A DNA stretch of 64,000 bases from JAOPZW01 sp036379935 (GTDB lineage: Bacteria; Actinomycetota; Thermoleophilia; Solirubrobacterales; Solirubrobacteraceae). Location of the stretch: assembly GCA_036379935.1 (NCBI GenBank), contig DASVFT010000011.1:5067-69066 (forward strand), given 5' to 3'. Positions 15,339 through 23,769 of the stretch are shown piece after piece. The notes under the pieces were generated by a model. It was given only the letters and a program-made list of their open reading frames with translations, was not told where the DNA came from and ran no database searches. Position 1 is the first letter of the stretch. The number at the start of each line of letters is the position of its first letter. Made by a program: the position numbers and the translations under genes.

Positions 15339-16755
15339 AGAGCTGATCCGCGGTTCGGCTGAGGAGGTCTTCGACCGCATCGCCTCGGCCGACGGCGGAT
15401 GGCTCTTCGACGCGGAGTGCGAGGTGCTGCGGGCGGGGGCCGTCGTGCGGCTCCAGTTGCCGATGCTCGCGCACGGCGCCCAGCCCCTTGGCGCGACCGG
15501 ACGGGTGGTCTTCGTCGAGCGCCCCAAGCGTCTGGTGATCGAGCAGTTCGCGCCGTGGCCGGCACGATTGACCTGCACGGTCACGCGCGACCGGGACCCG
15601 CGCGATGCGGAGTCGGAGCAGTGCCGTGTCCGCATCGTGTGCGAGGTCCCGGAAGAGGCGCTCGAGTGGCACCTGCGCCGCCGGGGCGTGCATGCGCGGC
15701 CTCGGCGCGGCGGCGACGAGCAGCCAGTCGGGCTGCTCTTGAGTCAGTCCGGGCCGGGGAACGTCTTCGCCGGTGCCACCGAGAACCTGGCGCGGATGGC
15801 GATCGACGAGATCAACGAAGACGGCCCTCCTCTGGGGAAGAGGCTTCGTCTCGCCGTGGGAGACGACGGAACCTCGCCGGCCATGGGCGCCAAGGCGGCC
15901 CGCATGCTGGCCGAGGAGGGGTGCCTCGGCATCGTGGCGAACGGTATCTCGACGGTCTTCATGGCGGCCGGCTCCGCCTTGAGGAACCACGAGGCGCTCC
16001 TGATCTTCAGCCTCGCCAACGAAGGCGGGCCAGCCGATCGGCGGCTCTTGCGCCTCGGCGAGCGCCCGCTGGCCCAGCTTGGACTGGCGATACCGCGGGT
16101 GATGTCGATGGCCGATGGCCGGCGCTGGTTCTTCGCCGGGAACGACTACTCCTGGCCCGCGGCGGTCAACGTGTGCGCCAGCGGAGTGATCGAGGACGCG
16201 GGAGGCACGGTCGTCGGTCAGCGGCTCGTGCCGCTGGGGACGCGAACGTTCGACCCGCTGATCGAGGCCGTCGAGCGCTCCGGTGCCGACTGCGTGCTGT
16301 CGACCTTCGTGGGCGCCGACGCGGCAGCCTTCGAGCGCCAGTTCTACGCGGCAGGACTGCGCAATCGTTGCAAGACGCTCTCTCCTGGCCTGGACGAGGC
16401 CACCCGCGAGCACATCGGGCCCGCCGCCGGTGCTGGGATCTGGGCCGTCTTCGGCTACTTCGAGGACCTGCCGACGACCGAGAACCGGGACTTCCTCAAG
16501 CGCTACCGCGAGCAGTTCGGGCCGTGGGCTCCTCCGCCCTCCAGCCTGTCCGAGTCGGTGTACGAGACCCTGCATCTCCTCGCCCACGCGGTGCGCCGCG
16601 CCGGCACCTGGAACCCGCGCGATGTCGCGCGGGCGATGCGCTCGAGCCGCTTCAGCGGCCCGCGGGGGAACGTGTCGATCGCGGCTGACGGAGAGATGAC
16701 CCAGGAGATGCACCTGGCCGAGGCTGTCGCGGGCGGGTACGCCGTGCGCGTGTAA
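15313..16755 (+). CDS. Fused START/AHSA1-like and AmiC-like ligand-binding protein (predicted cytoplasmic sensor)
   Basis: This 480-residue protein begins with an AHSA1/SRPBCC-type domain (about 1-130: GSAEEVFDRIASADGGW, VVFVERPKRLVIEQF), the usual partner of ArsR genes. From about 137 on it is a type I periplasmic-binding fold of the Liv/AmiC family (VGLLLSQSGPGNVFAGATE, LARMAIDEIN, FFAGNDYSWP, SLSESVYETLHLLAHAV). There is no signal peptide or lipobox, so it must stay in the cytoplasm, like AmiC, the amide sensor of Pseudomonas. The GTG start at 15313 overlaps the ArsR gene by 26 nt. Inferred role: bind the amide substrate and alter ArsR activity. I know of no described fusion of this kind. 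Confidence 0.75.
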   Translation: MGLLTLPNEELIRGSAEEVFDRIASADGGWLFDAECEVLRAGAVVRLQLPMLAHGAQPLGATGRVVFVERPKRLVIEQFAPWPARLTCTVTRDRDPRDAESEQCRVRIVCEVPEEALEWHLRRRGVHARPRRGGDEQPVGLLLSQSGPGNVFAGATENLARMAIDEINEDGPPLGKRLRLAVGDDGTSPAMGAKAARMLAEEGCLGIVANGISTVFMAAGSALRNHEALLIFSLANEGGPADRRLLRLGERPLAQLGLAIPRVMSMADGRRWFFAGNDYSWPAAVNVCASGVIEDAGGTVVGQRLVPLGTRTFDPLIEAVERSGADCVLSTFVGADAAAFERQFYAAGLRNRCKTLSPGLDEATREHIGPAAGAGIWAVFGYFEDLPTTENRDFLKRYREQFGPWAPPPSSLSESVYETLHLLAHAVRRAGTWNPRDVARAMRSSRFSGPRGNVSIAADGEMTQEMHLAEAVAGGYAVRV

Positions 16756-16761
16756 TAAGAC

Positions 16762-16787
16762 AACGCGTCGACACGTATTGACACGTT
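16762..16787. promoter_or_regulatory. Putative ArsR operator, copy 2, upstream of transporter operon
   Basis: The core CGTATTGACACGTT (16774-16787) matches the element before the ArsR gene. Here it is part of a larger structure: AACGCGTC (16762-16769) and GACACGTT (16780-16787) form an inverted repeat with one mismatch and 10 nt between, and GACACGT occurs twice exactly 10 nt apart. This is the layout expected for a dimeric repressor. Confidence 0.55.
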
Positions 16788-16884
16788 AGTTTCCACGTGA
16801 GAGGGTGGCGGCCCGCCGGACCGCCGCGTCGGTCCGCGCGCATCGCCACCTCATGCAGCTGACCGCGTTCATCTCCGCAGCGCC

Positions 16885-17775
16885 GTGACCTTCGCGCTCT
16901 CGGTGCTGACCCTCTTCGGGTTCTATGCCCTGCTGGCCTTTGGCCTGGGGCTGATCTTCGGCCAGCTCAACGTCGTCAACCTCGCCTACGGCGGGTTTGC
17001 CGTCATCGGCGCCTACGCCGTCTATCTGCTCGACGGCCTGCCGTTCGCGGTCGGCGTGCTGGTGGCGGTCCTCGCCGGGGGCCTGTTCGCAGCGGTCACG
17101 GAGTGGCTGGTGTTGCGCGACCTCTACCAGCGGGGCTTCCTGGCGACGCTGCTCGCCATGTGGGCCGTGGGCATCCTGCTCCAGCAAGCGGCCCAGGCCG
17201 AGTTCGGGGCGACCGCCAAGTCGGTGCGTACGCCCGTGGACGGCGAGCTGGTCATCTTCGGCACCCAGTACCCGACCTACCGGCTGCTGGCGGCGGGCGT
17301 GTCGCTCGCGGTGGTCGCCGCCTGCCTGCTGGTCGTCTACCGCACCCGCCTCGGACTGCGCCTGCGCGCCGCGATCGAGAACCGCGAGATGGCGTCGCTG
17401 CTCGGCATCCCGCCGCGTCTGATGATCCGCGGGACCTTCGTCTTCGGCAGCGTCCTGGCCGTGCTCGGGGGAGCGCTTCAGGCTCCTCTCCTCGGGCTGA
17501 CCCCCAATCTCGGCGTCACGTTCCTGGCGCCCGCCTTCTTCGCGGTCCTGATCGGCCGTCTGGGCGCGTTGTCAGGCCCCGTCTTCGGCGCCTTCGTCGT
17601 CGCGCTGCTCAGCGCCGCCCTGCAGACGTCGTTCAGCAACACGCTGTCGACCGTCCTCTTCTACGTCGCGCTCATCGTGCTCATCGGAATCTGGCCTCAA
17701 GGCCTCGATCTAAGGAGACCCACGTGGATGACGCTCAAAGCACGGCGGCTGCCAAGTCCGTCGCAGGGGTCGTGA
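16885..17775 (+). CDS. Liv/Urt-type ABC transporter permease 1 (LivH-like)
   Basis: This 296-residue permease has about eight hydrophobic helices and the BPD_transp_2 features GLIFGQLNVVNLAYGGFAVIGAY near the N-terminus and FFAVLIGRLGALSGPVFGAFVVALL near the C-terminus. It pairs with the LivM-like half of the fused protein at 18947. The GTG start is the first sensible in-frame start; an 11-codon ATG mini-ORF at 16853-16888 overlaps it and might couple translation, but support is weak. The last 52 nt overlap the binding-protein gene in another frame. Confidence 0.85.
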   Translation: MTFALSVLTLFGFYALLAFGLGLIFGQLNVVNLAYGGFAVIGAYAVYLLDGLPFAVGVLVAVLAGGLFAAVTEWLVLRDLYQRGFLATLLAMWAVGILLQQAAQAEFGATAKSVRTPVDGELVIFGTQYPTYRLLAAGVSLAVVAACLLVVYRTRLGLRLRAAIENREMASLLGIPPRLMIRGTFVFGSVLAVLGGALQAPLLGLTPNLGVTFLAPAFFAVLIGRLGALSGPVFGAFVVALLSAALQTSFSNTLSTVLFYVALIVLIGIWPQGLDLRRPTWMTLKARRLPSPSQGS

Positions 17776-18950
17776 GAAGGACACCGGCCCTTCGCCGGAT
17801 CGGCGCGCTGGCGGCCGCTGCGCTCGTAGCGATCGGCGTCGCCGCGTGCGGGTCGAGCGGCGGCGGCGCGAGCAAGCCGTTCAAGATCGGGCTCATCGTC
17901 CCGCTCACGGGGCCGGTGGCCGCCGATGGCATCCCGCTGAAGGACGGGTTCAACCTGGCCCTTAAGGACATCAACGCCAAGGGCGGCGTCCTGGGCAAGA
18001 AGATAGAGGTCGTCACCCTCGACAACCGGTCCGACCCGGCTCTGTCGACGCGCCAGGCGACGAAGCTGATCCGCGAGGACCGGGTCGACTACCTCTTCGG
18101 AACGATCACCGGCGCCGAGGAGAACGCGGTGGGGCAGGCGGCGAACTCGGCTCGCGTCCCCTTCTCACCCGCCATCATGGGCACGCCACCGTTCTGCAGC
18201 CGGTACGTCTGGTCGTTCGGGGAGACGAACCAGATGCTGCTCAAGCCGCTGATCCCCGAGCTGATCGAGCAGTACGGCAAGAAGGTGGCGCTCGTCGGAA
18301 GCGACTACAACTTCCCGCACGAGTACCACGCCGTGGCCAAGAAGCTCATCGCCGAGCACGGCGGCTCCGTGGCGGCCGAGGAGTACGCGCCCCTGGGAAC
18401 GTCGGACTGGCAGCCGGTCGTCGCCAAGCTCCGGCGCGCCAACGCCGACTGGGTCCTGTCCGCGGTCGTCGGTGGCGACGCGATTGCCTTCTCCAAGCAG
18501 GCGCAGCAGTTCGGGCTGCTGAAGAAGGCGAAGCTCACCGGCGTCAGCTTCATCCAGGAGTACTACCCGGCGATCCCGTCGATCGCGGACGGTGCGCTCC
18601 TGGTCAGCCGGTACTCCGAGCAGCTGCCCGGTCAGGCCAACGCCGACTTCGTCGAGCGCTACCGCGCCGCGTACAAGCCGCAGGGGCCGATCCCGGGGGT
18701 CGCCGCGAACGCCTACGACGCCCTGCACTTCATCGTCAAGGCGGTCGAGGCCGCGGGCAGCGCCGACAAGGAGAAGGTGATCGACCAGATGGCCAAGACG
18801 CAGATCGACGGCATCTACGGCCCAGGCCTGCGTTTCTCGGCGAACCGCCGCTTCGAGACGCCGATGGACCTGATCCGCATCAGCCCCGGCGGCAAGTACG
18901 TCCCGTTGAAGACGTACGAACGCGTCACCGACGACCAGCCCTGCGGGTGA
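17724..18950 (+). CDS. Liv-type ABC substrate-binding lipoprotein (amide/amino-acid binding)
   Basis: This 408-residue Peripla_BP_6 protein starts at a GTG with AAGGAG 6 nt upstream, inside the end of the permease gene. A basic N-terminus (VVRRTPALRRIG), a hydrophobic helix and the lipobox VAAC give a lipid-anchored exported protein. KIGLIVPLTGPVAADG, LALKDINAKGGVLGKK and IEVVTLDN are the LivJ/AmiC/UrtA family opening. Its fold matches the second half of the cytoplasmic protein at 15313, so sensor and transporter probably recognise the same compound. It ends in GTGA overlap with the permease-ATPase fusion. Confidence 0.9.
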   Translation: MDDAQSTAAAKSVAGVVRRTPALRRIGALAAAALVAIGVAACGSSGGGASKPFKIGLIVPLTGPVAADGIPLKDGFNLALKDINAKGGVLGKKIEVVTLDNRSDPALSTRQATKLIREDRVDYLFGTITGAEENAVGQAANSARVPFSPAIMGTPPFCSRYVWSFGETNQMLLKPLIPELIEQYGKKVALVGSDYNFPHEYHAVAKKLIAEHGGSVAAEEYAPLGTSDWQPVVAKLRRANADWVLSAVVGGDAIAFSKQAQQFGLLKKAKLTGVSFIQEYYPAIPSIADGALLVSRYSEQLPGQANADFVERYRAAYKPQGPIPGVAANAYDALHFIVKAVEAAGSADKEKVIDQMAKTQIDGIYGPGLRFSANRRFETPMDLIRISPGGKYVPLKTYERVTDDQPCG

Positions 18951-20656
18951 TCGCTGCCGGCGCGGGCAAGCTGGCCCGGCGGCATGTCGCGGCGATTGCC
19001 GCGACAGCCGCCGGGCTGATGACAGCGCCGTACCTTCTCGCCGAGTTCCCGTTGACCGTCCTGACGCTGGCGCTCGCCTTCGGGCTGTTCGCGTTCGGCC
19101 TCGACATCGCATGGGGCCGGACGGGTGTCTTCAGCATCGGCCACGCCGCCTTCTTCGGCGTCGGCGCCTACGCGGCGGCGATCGCCTTCAACCATGCGTT
19201 CCCGGGCGTGCTGGCGGCGGCCGGCGCCGTGCTCGCCTCGGCGTTCGTGGCCTACCTCGTCGCCTTCGCCGGCCTGCGCGCCAAGGCGGTGGCGTCGACC
19301 ATGGCCGTGCTGACCATGGCGCTGACCTTGCTCGCGGCCCAGGTCGCCCTTTCGTGGCTGTCCGTGACCAACGGCAGCAACGGGTTGTTCGTGATCGCTG
19401 GCGACGTCACGTCGCAGTACTACCTGACGGCGGCCGTGGTCTTCGCCGCGGTCCTCGCCGTCTGGCTGCTCGTGCTGCGCGGACGGCTCGGACGGCGCTT
19501 CCTCGCCGTGAGGGTCAACGAGCTGCGCGCGGAGCACCTGGGGATCGATCCGGTGGCCACGAGGACCACCGCCTTCGTGCTCAGCGCCGCGCTGGCCGCG
19601 CTCGCCGGAGCGCTCGCTGCGCCCTCGCTGGGGCTCGTCTCTCCTGAGGCCGCCGGCATCGACATGTCCACCCAGGTCCTGGTCTGGCTCGCGGTCGGAG
19701 GACGCGGGACCGTCAGCGGCGCGTTCCTCGGCGCCGGTGCGCTGACCTTCGCGCAGCAGTACGTCAGCGAGGCCGTCGGCGACTGGTACCTGTTCGGCCT
19801 TGGAGCCGCCTTTCTGCTGGTCGTCAGGCTGGCCCCCGAAGGGATCGTGGGCCTGCTCCTGAGCCGGATCGGTGCGCTGCGCTCGAGCTATGCCGCCCAA
19901 GGCGCGTTCTTCGACGTCCGCGCCCGCACCAACCACGACCACGCACGGGGGACGCTCGGCGATCAGGCGCTGTCCATCACGGACGCGACCAAGAGCTTCG
20001 AGGCGCTGCCGGTCATCCAGGACGTCTCGGTGGCCGTGCCGGCGGGCCAGATCGTCTGCCTGATCGGTCCCAACGGGGCCGGCAAGACGACGCTGCTGAA
20101 CATCGTGGCCGGCGACCTCGACGCAGAGCGTGGCCTCATCTGCATCTCAGGGCAGGATGTCACGCGCTGGCCCCCGCACCGGCGGGCCGAGCTGGGCCTC
20201 GGCCGGCTCTTCCAGATACCCAGCTTGTTCCTGGAGCTGACGCCGAGCCAGAACATGCTCCTCGCTCGCTCCGAGGGCCGGCCCAGCGTCTCTCTGCCAC
20301 CGTCGCTGGAGCGCTTCGTCGATGACGACGGTCGGCCTGCGTCGGACCTGTCCTTGGCGGACCGCCGATCGCTCGAGCTCGCCATGGCGCTGGCCTGGGG
20401 ACCGGAGGTCCTGCTCCTCGACGAACCGGCGGCAGGGCTCTCCCATGAGGACTCCGTCGGGTTGGCCCAGACGCTGCGCCAGCTCGCCGACGCGTCTGGC
20501 CACACGCTCGTGATCGTGGAGCACGACATGGAGATCGTGCGCGAGCTGGCCGACCGCGTCGTCGTCCTGGCCAACGGTCGCCTGCTGGTCGACGGGTCGA
20601 TGGACGACGTCGTGGGCAACGCGGATGTCCGCGCCGCCTACCTGGGGGCCGTGTGA
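18947..20656 (+). CDS. Fused LivM permease and LivG ATPase
   Basis: This 569-residue protein joins two transporter subunits. Residues 1 to about 310 are a LivM-like permease (ALAFGLFAFGLDIAWGRTGVFSIGHAAFFGVGAY; PEGIVGLLL at its end). From about 345 there is a nucleotide-binding domain with Walker A GPNGAGKTT, Q-loop LFQIPSLFLELT, Walker B VLLLDEPAAGLS and switch His in VEHDME. The ABC signature is degenerate (DLSLADRRSLELA instead of LSGGQ or LPYGQ), so this site may be weak and activity may rely on the LivF partner. Such fusions are known in Liv/Urt systems. Start GTG overlaps the previous stop (GTGA). Confidence 0.88.
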   Translation: MIAAGAGKLARRHVAAIAATAAGLMTAPYLLAEFPLTVLTLALAFGLFAFGLDIAWGRTGVFSIGHAAFFGVGAYAAAIAFNHAFPGVLAAAGAVLASAFVAYLVAFAGLRAKAVASTMAVLTMALTLLAAQVALSWLSVTNGSNGLFVIAGDVTSQYYLTAAVVFAAVLAVWLLVLRGRLGRRFLAVRVNELRAEHLGIDPVATRTTAFVLSAALAALAGALAAPSLGLVSPEAAGIDMSTQVLVWLAVGGRGTVSGAFLGAGALTFAQQYVSEAVGDWYLFGLGAAFLLVVRLAPEGIVGLLLSRIGALRSSYAAQGAFFDVRARTNHDHARGTLGDQALSITDATKSFEALPVIQDVSVAVPAGQIVCLIGPNGAGKTTLLNIVAGDLDAERGLICISGQDVTRWPPHRRAELGLGRLFQIPSLFLELTPSQNMLLARSEGRPSVSLPPSLERFVDDDGRPASDLSLADRRSLELAMALAWGPEVLLLDEPAAGLSHEDSVGLAQTLRQLADASGHTLVIVEHDMEIVRELADRVVVLANGRLLVDGSMDDVVGNADVRAAYLGAV

Positions 20657-21345
20657 TGTTCGAGATCAGGGGCCTCGCCTCCGGCTATCGCGAGACACGC
20701 GTGGTCAACGGGGTCGACTTGCTGCTTGCGCCGGGGGAGATGCTGGCGATCCTGGGCCGCAACGGCGTCGGCAAGACCACGCTGCTCAAGAGCGTCTTCG
20801 GGCTCTGCGCGATCTTCTCGGGAGAGGTTCGCCTCGACGGCCGCACGCTCCCGCTCCGACGGCCGGCCCAGATGGCGCGCTTGGGGCTGACCCTGCTTCC
20901 CGACGATCGCGGTGTCTTCCCGTCGCTGACCGTCGAGCAGAACCTCGCGCTCGCGCGTCGAAAGGGCTACGTCCCTCCGGTGGACGTCTACGAGATCTTC
21001 CCGCTCCTGAAGGAGCGCGGCGGCCAGGCCGCCGGCCTGCTCTCAGGCGGGGAGAAGCAGCAGGTGGGCATCGCGCGCGCCATCCTCGCGGGGAGCCGAC
21101 TCATCGCCGTCGACGAGTTCTCCCAGGGACTGCAACCCTCGCTGGTCCATGCGGCGGCCGGCGCGCTGAGGGACCTCGCGGCAACCGGGGTCAGCGTGAT
21201 GATCGTCGAGCAGGGCCCCGACCTGCCGCTGCGCTACTGCGACCGCATCGTCGGGATGCTCAAGGGCCGCATCACCTTCGACGCGCTCGTTCCCGAGCTT
21301 CGTCACTCGCCGGACGTGCTGACCGACTTGCTGGTGGTCCGCTGA
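20656..21345 (+). CDS. Liv-type ABC transporter ATPase (LivF-like)
   Basis: This 229-residue ATPase has Walker A GRNGVGKTT, the LivF-type LLPDDRGVFPSLTVEQNL (Q-loop region), signature LSGGEKQQVGIARAI and Walker B LIAVDEFSQGLQP, then MIVEQ in place of the usual switch His region. It forms the ATPase pair with the LivG half of the fusion, overlapping it by one base (TGATG). It is slightly shorter at its C-terminus than typical LivF. Inferred substrate: the short amide or amino-acid-like compound handled by the amidase downstream. Confidence 0.9.
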   Translation: MFEIRGLASGYRETRVVNGVDLLLAPGEMLAILGRNGVGKTTLLKSVFGLCAIFSGEVRLDGRTLPLRRPAQMARLGLTLLPDDRGVFPSLTVEQNLALARRKGYVPPVDVYEIFPLLKERGGQAAGLLSGGEKQQVGIARAILAGSRLIAVDEFSQGLQPSLVHAAAGALRDLAATGVSVMIVEQGPDLPLRYCDRIVGMLKGRITFDALVPELRHSPDVLTDLLVVR

Positions 21346-21386
21346 TCCGCCTATCCCACACACCATCGTCAGACAAGGAGATCGAC

Positions 21387-22847
21387 GTGCAGCCCACCGT
21401 CAGCGAGCGCGCCGGGCAGACCCCGTCCACCGACGAGCTCTGGAGGTGGTCGGCTGTGCAGACCGCCGCCGCCATCAAGCGCAAGGAGATCTCGGCCCTG
21501 GAGGTCACGACCAGCTGCTTGGAGCGCATCGACACGGTCAACCCGCATCTCAACGCTCTGGTCGAGGTGTCAGCCGATGCGGCGGTCGAGGCCGCCCGCG
21601 TCGCCGATCGGATGGTCGCGGCAGGGCAGGCGCTCGGGCCTCTCCATGGCGTGCCGACCTCGACGAAGATCAACAGCGACCAGAAGGGCCTTGCCACGAC
21701 CGACGGCGTCGTCGCCTGGGCCAAGGAGATCGCACCGCAGGACAGCCCTCAGGTCGCGTCGCTGCGGCAGGCGGGGGCGATCTTCCTCGGTCGCAGCAAC
21801 AGCCCGGCCTTCTCGTATCGCTGGTTCTCCAACAACGAGCTGCACGGCTCCACGCTGAATCCCTGGGACCCAACGCGGACCCCCGGTGGATCGAGCGGCG
21901 GCGCGTCGTCGTCGGTAGCCAGCGGCATGGTCGCGATCGGGCAGGGCAACGACATCGGCGGCTCGATCCGCTACCCCGCCTATGCCTGCGGCGTGGTCGG
22001 CCTGCGTCCGACCGTCGGCCGGGTTCCGGGATACCTCGGACCGCGCGACGGTGATAACCCGGTCTCCGTGCAGACCATGGCGGTCAACGGCCCGCTCGCT
22101 CGCACCGTCGGCGACGTTCGGCTCGGCCTGGCAGCGATGTCGGGCTACCACCCGTTCGACACCGTCTCGATCCCGGGCGCCCCCGCCGCGGAGGTGCGCC
22201 GCCCGCTGAAGGTCGGTGTCGTCACCCGCAATGGGGTCTTTACCAGCACACCTGCTGTTGAAGGGGCTCTGCGCCAGGCCGCGTCCTGGCTGGGCGACGC
22301 CGGCTACGAGGTCGAGGACGTGGAGCTGCCCATGCTCGAGGAGGCCTACCGCATCTGGTACCTGCTGTGCATGGAGGACTTCCGTCTGCTGATGCCGTTG
22401 GTCGAGCAGATCGGCGACCACGGCATGAAGACGGCGGCCGCCAACTACTACGCGGTCGCCGCGGAGTGGTGGGGCGAGAAGCCGAGCCTCGCGGACTACA
22501 TCAACGGCTACGCGCGGCGCGGCACGCTGATCCGACAGCTCCAAGGGCTCTTCGAGAGCTACTCGCTGTTCCTCTTGCCGGTCTCGGCGGAGCAGGCCTT
22601 CGAGCAGGACGCGGATATCGCCAGCGTCGAGAGCATGCGCCGCGTCATGGCGGCCCAGTACTCGATGATGGCGATTCCGCTGCTCGGCTTCCCCGCCATG
22701 TCGGTGCCCACCGGCGTCGCCGACGGCCTCCCGCTCGGCGTCCAGCTCCTCGGCCGTCGCTTCGGCGAAGAATCCCTGCTCGACGCCGGCGCGGCCATCG
22801 AGGCACGGGCGGGGGTGATCACCCCGATCGACCCCGCCGGAGCCTGA
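21387..22847 (+). CDS. Amidase signature-family amidohydrolase
   Basis: This 486-residue enzyme should hydrolyse a carboxamide to acid and ammonia in the cytoplasm, giving the transporter operon its purpose. The Ser-cisSer-Lys triad is visible: the lysine of PTSTKIN (family form VKDN), the cis-Ser in TPGGSSGGASSSVASGM, and the nucleophile Ser in GNDIGGSIRYPA. The GTG at 21387 has AAGGAG 6 nt upstream and begins MQPTVSERAG, the expected N-terminus. Length matches the family. The gene lies 41 nt after the LivF stop, so it is probably in the same operon. Substrate unknown; related enzymes act on aliphatic or aryl amides, nylon oligomers or allophanate. Confidence 0.88.
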   Translation: MQPTVSERAGQTPSTDELWRWSAVQTAAAIKRKEISALEVTTSCLERIDTVNPHLNALVEVSADAAVEAARVADRMVAAGQALGPLHGVPTSTKINSDQKGLATTDGVVAWAKEIAPQDSPQVASLRQAGAIFLGRSNSPAFSYRWFSNNELHGSTLNPWDPTRTPGGSSGGASSSVASGMVAIGQGNDIGGSIRYPAYACGVVGLRPTVGRVPGYLGPRDGDNPVSVQTMAVNGPLARTVGDVRLGLAAMSGYHPFDTVSIPGAPAAEVRRPLKVGVVTRNGVFTSTPAVEGALRQAASWLGDAGYEVEDVELPMLEEAYRIWYLLCMEDFRLLMPLVEQIGDHGMKTAAANYYAVAAEWWGEKPSLADYINGYARRGTLIRQLQGLFESYSLFLLPVSAEQAFEQDADIASVESMRRVMAAQYSMMAIPLLGFPAMSVPTGVADGLPLGVQLLGRRFGEESLLDAGAAIEARAGVITPIDPAGA

Positions 22848-22880
22848 GCTGCGCGCGGCTGGCGTCGGGCCCGGTGACGG

Positions 22881-23606
22881 TCATCGGGCGTCGTGGAAGA
22901 TGATGCCGAGCGCGGTGCGGGTGCCGGCGGTGACCGTCGAGACCCCGTGGCGCAGTCCGACGCGGTGGTAGCCGCTCTTCCCCCTGTTGGGCCGCTCGCG
23001 CGTCGGGAAGATCGCGAACGCCCCTTGGGCCGGTCGCAGGACGTGGGCCCGGCTTTGCGCGCGCGGACGCTGCTCGACGAGCACGAACTCGCCGCCCTCG
23101 TAGTCGGTGGCGGGATCCGAGAGCACCGTCACGACCTGAAGGGGGAAGAACACGTCGCCGTAGAGGTCCTGGTGCAGGGCGTTCCAGTCGCCCTCGTGGT
23201 AGCGCAGCAGCAGCGGCGTGGGGCGTGTCTGGCCGGCCTCCCGGCACCGTTGGAGGAGCTGCTCGTGCGACGCCGGGAACGTCGGGTTCTCGCCGCCCAG
23301 GAGATCGGCCCACCGGTTGGCGATCGGGGCCAAGCGCTCGTAGAACGCGACGCGCGCGGCCTCGACGAGCTCCGGCAGCGGATGGGCGAAGTAGCGGTAG
23401 CGGCCGTCGCCGAAGCGATGGCGCGCCATGTCGATCGTCGAGCGAAAGCCGTCGCCCTCGAAGAGGCTGGCGAGCTGCGTGCACTCGTCGCGACCGAGCA
23501 CCGGAGCGGTGACCGCGTAGCCCCGCTCGTCGAGCTGGCGCGCCAGCTCGGGCCAGTCGAGCCGGCCGACGCGCCCGGCGACGCTCTTGAAGGTTGGTGG
23601 GGCCAT
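22881..23606 (-). CDS. 2OG-Fe(II) oxygenase
   Basis: This 241-residue protein resembles the prolyl-hydroxylase-type double-stranded beta-helix oxygenases. The iron site reads HQD in NALHQDLYGD and the distal His in LRHGVSTVTAGTR, whose Arg can bind 2-oxoglutarate. The N-terminal RLDWPELARQLDERGYAV is typical of a bacterial subgroup that also appears beside DNA-repair genes. It is transcribed towards the amidase gene. No operon partner is present. Target (protein, small molecule or alkylated base) unknown. Confidence 0.82.
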   Translation of the reverse strand: MAPPTFKSVAGRVGRLDWPELARQLDERGYAVTAPVLGRDECTQLASLFEGDGFRSTIDMARHRFGDGRYRYFAHPLPELVEAARVAFYERLAPIANRWADLLGGENPTFPASHEQLLQRCREAGQTRPTPLLLRYHEGDWNALHQDLYGDVFFPLQVVTVLSDPATDYEGGEFVLVEQRPRAQSRAHVLRPAQGAFAIFPTRERPNRGKSGYHRVGLRHGVSTVTAGTRTALGIIFHDAR

Positions 23607-23769
23607 CGGCGATAGAGACGCGCGAGGCCGGCAGAACGTGATCTCACAAGCGCCGGATCGCCTGCTGCTCAGCGTCTGCGGCTGACGAAGTTCAACAATC
23701 GCCTACCGAGGGTAGGAAGTGGCCCGCGCACCGTTGTCCGGTGCGTTCATGTGTCCTCGGGAGGGACCT

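Noticed and set aside
16853..16888. 11-codon leader peptide before the Liv permease
   Set aside because: The ATG has no ribosome site and the peptide has no attenuator-like codon run; it may simply be chance.
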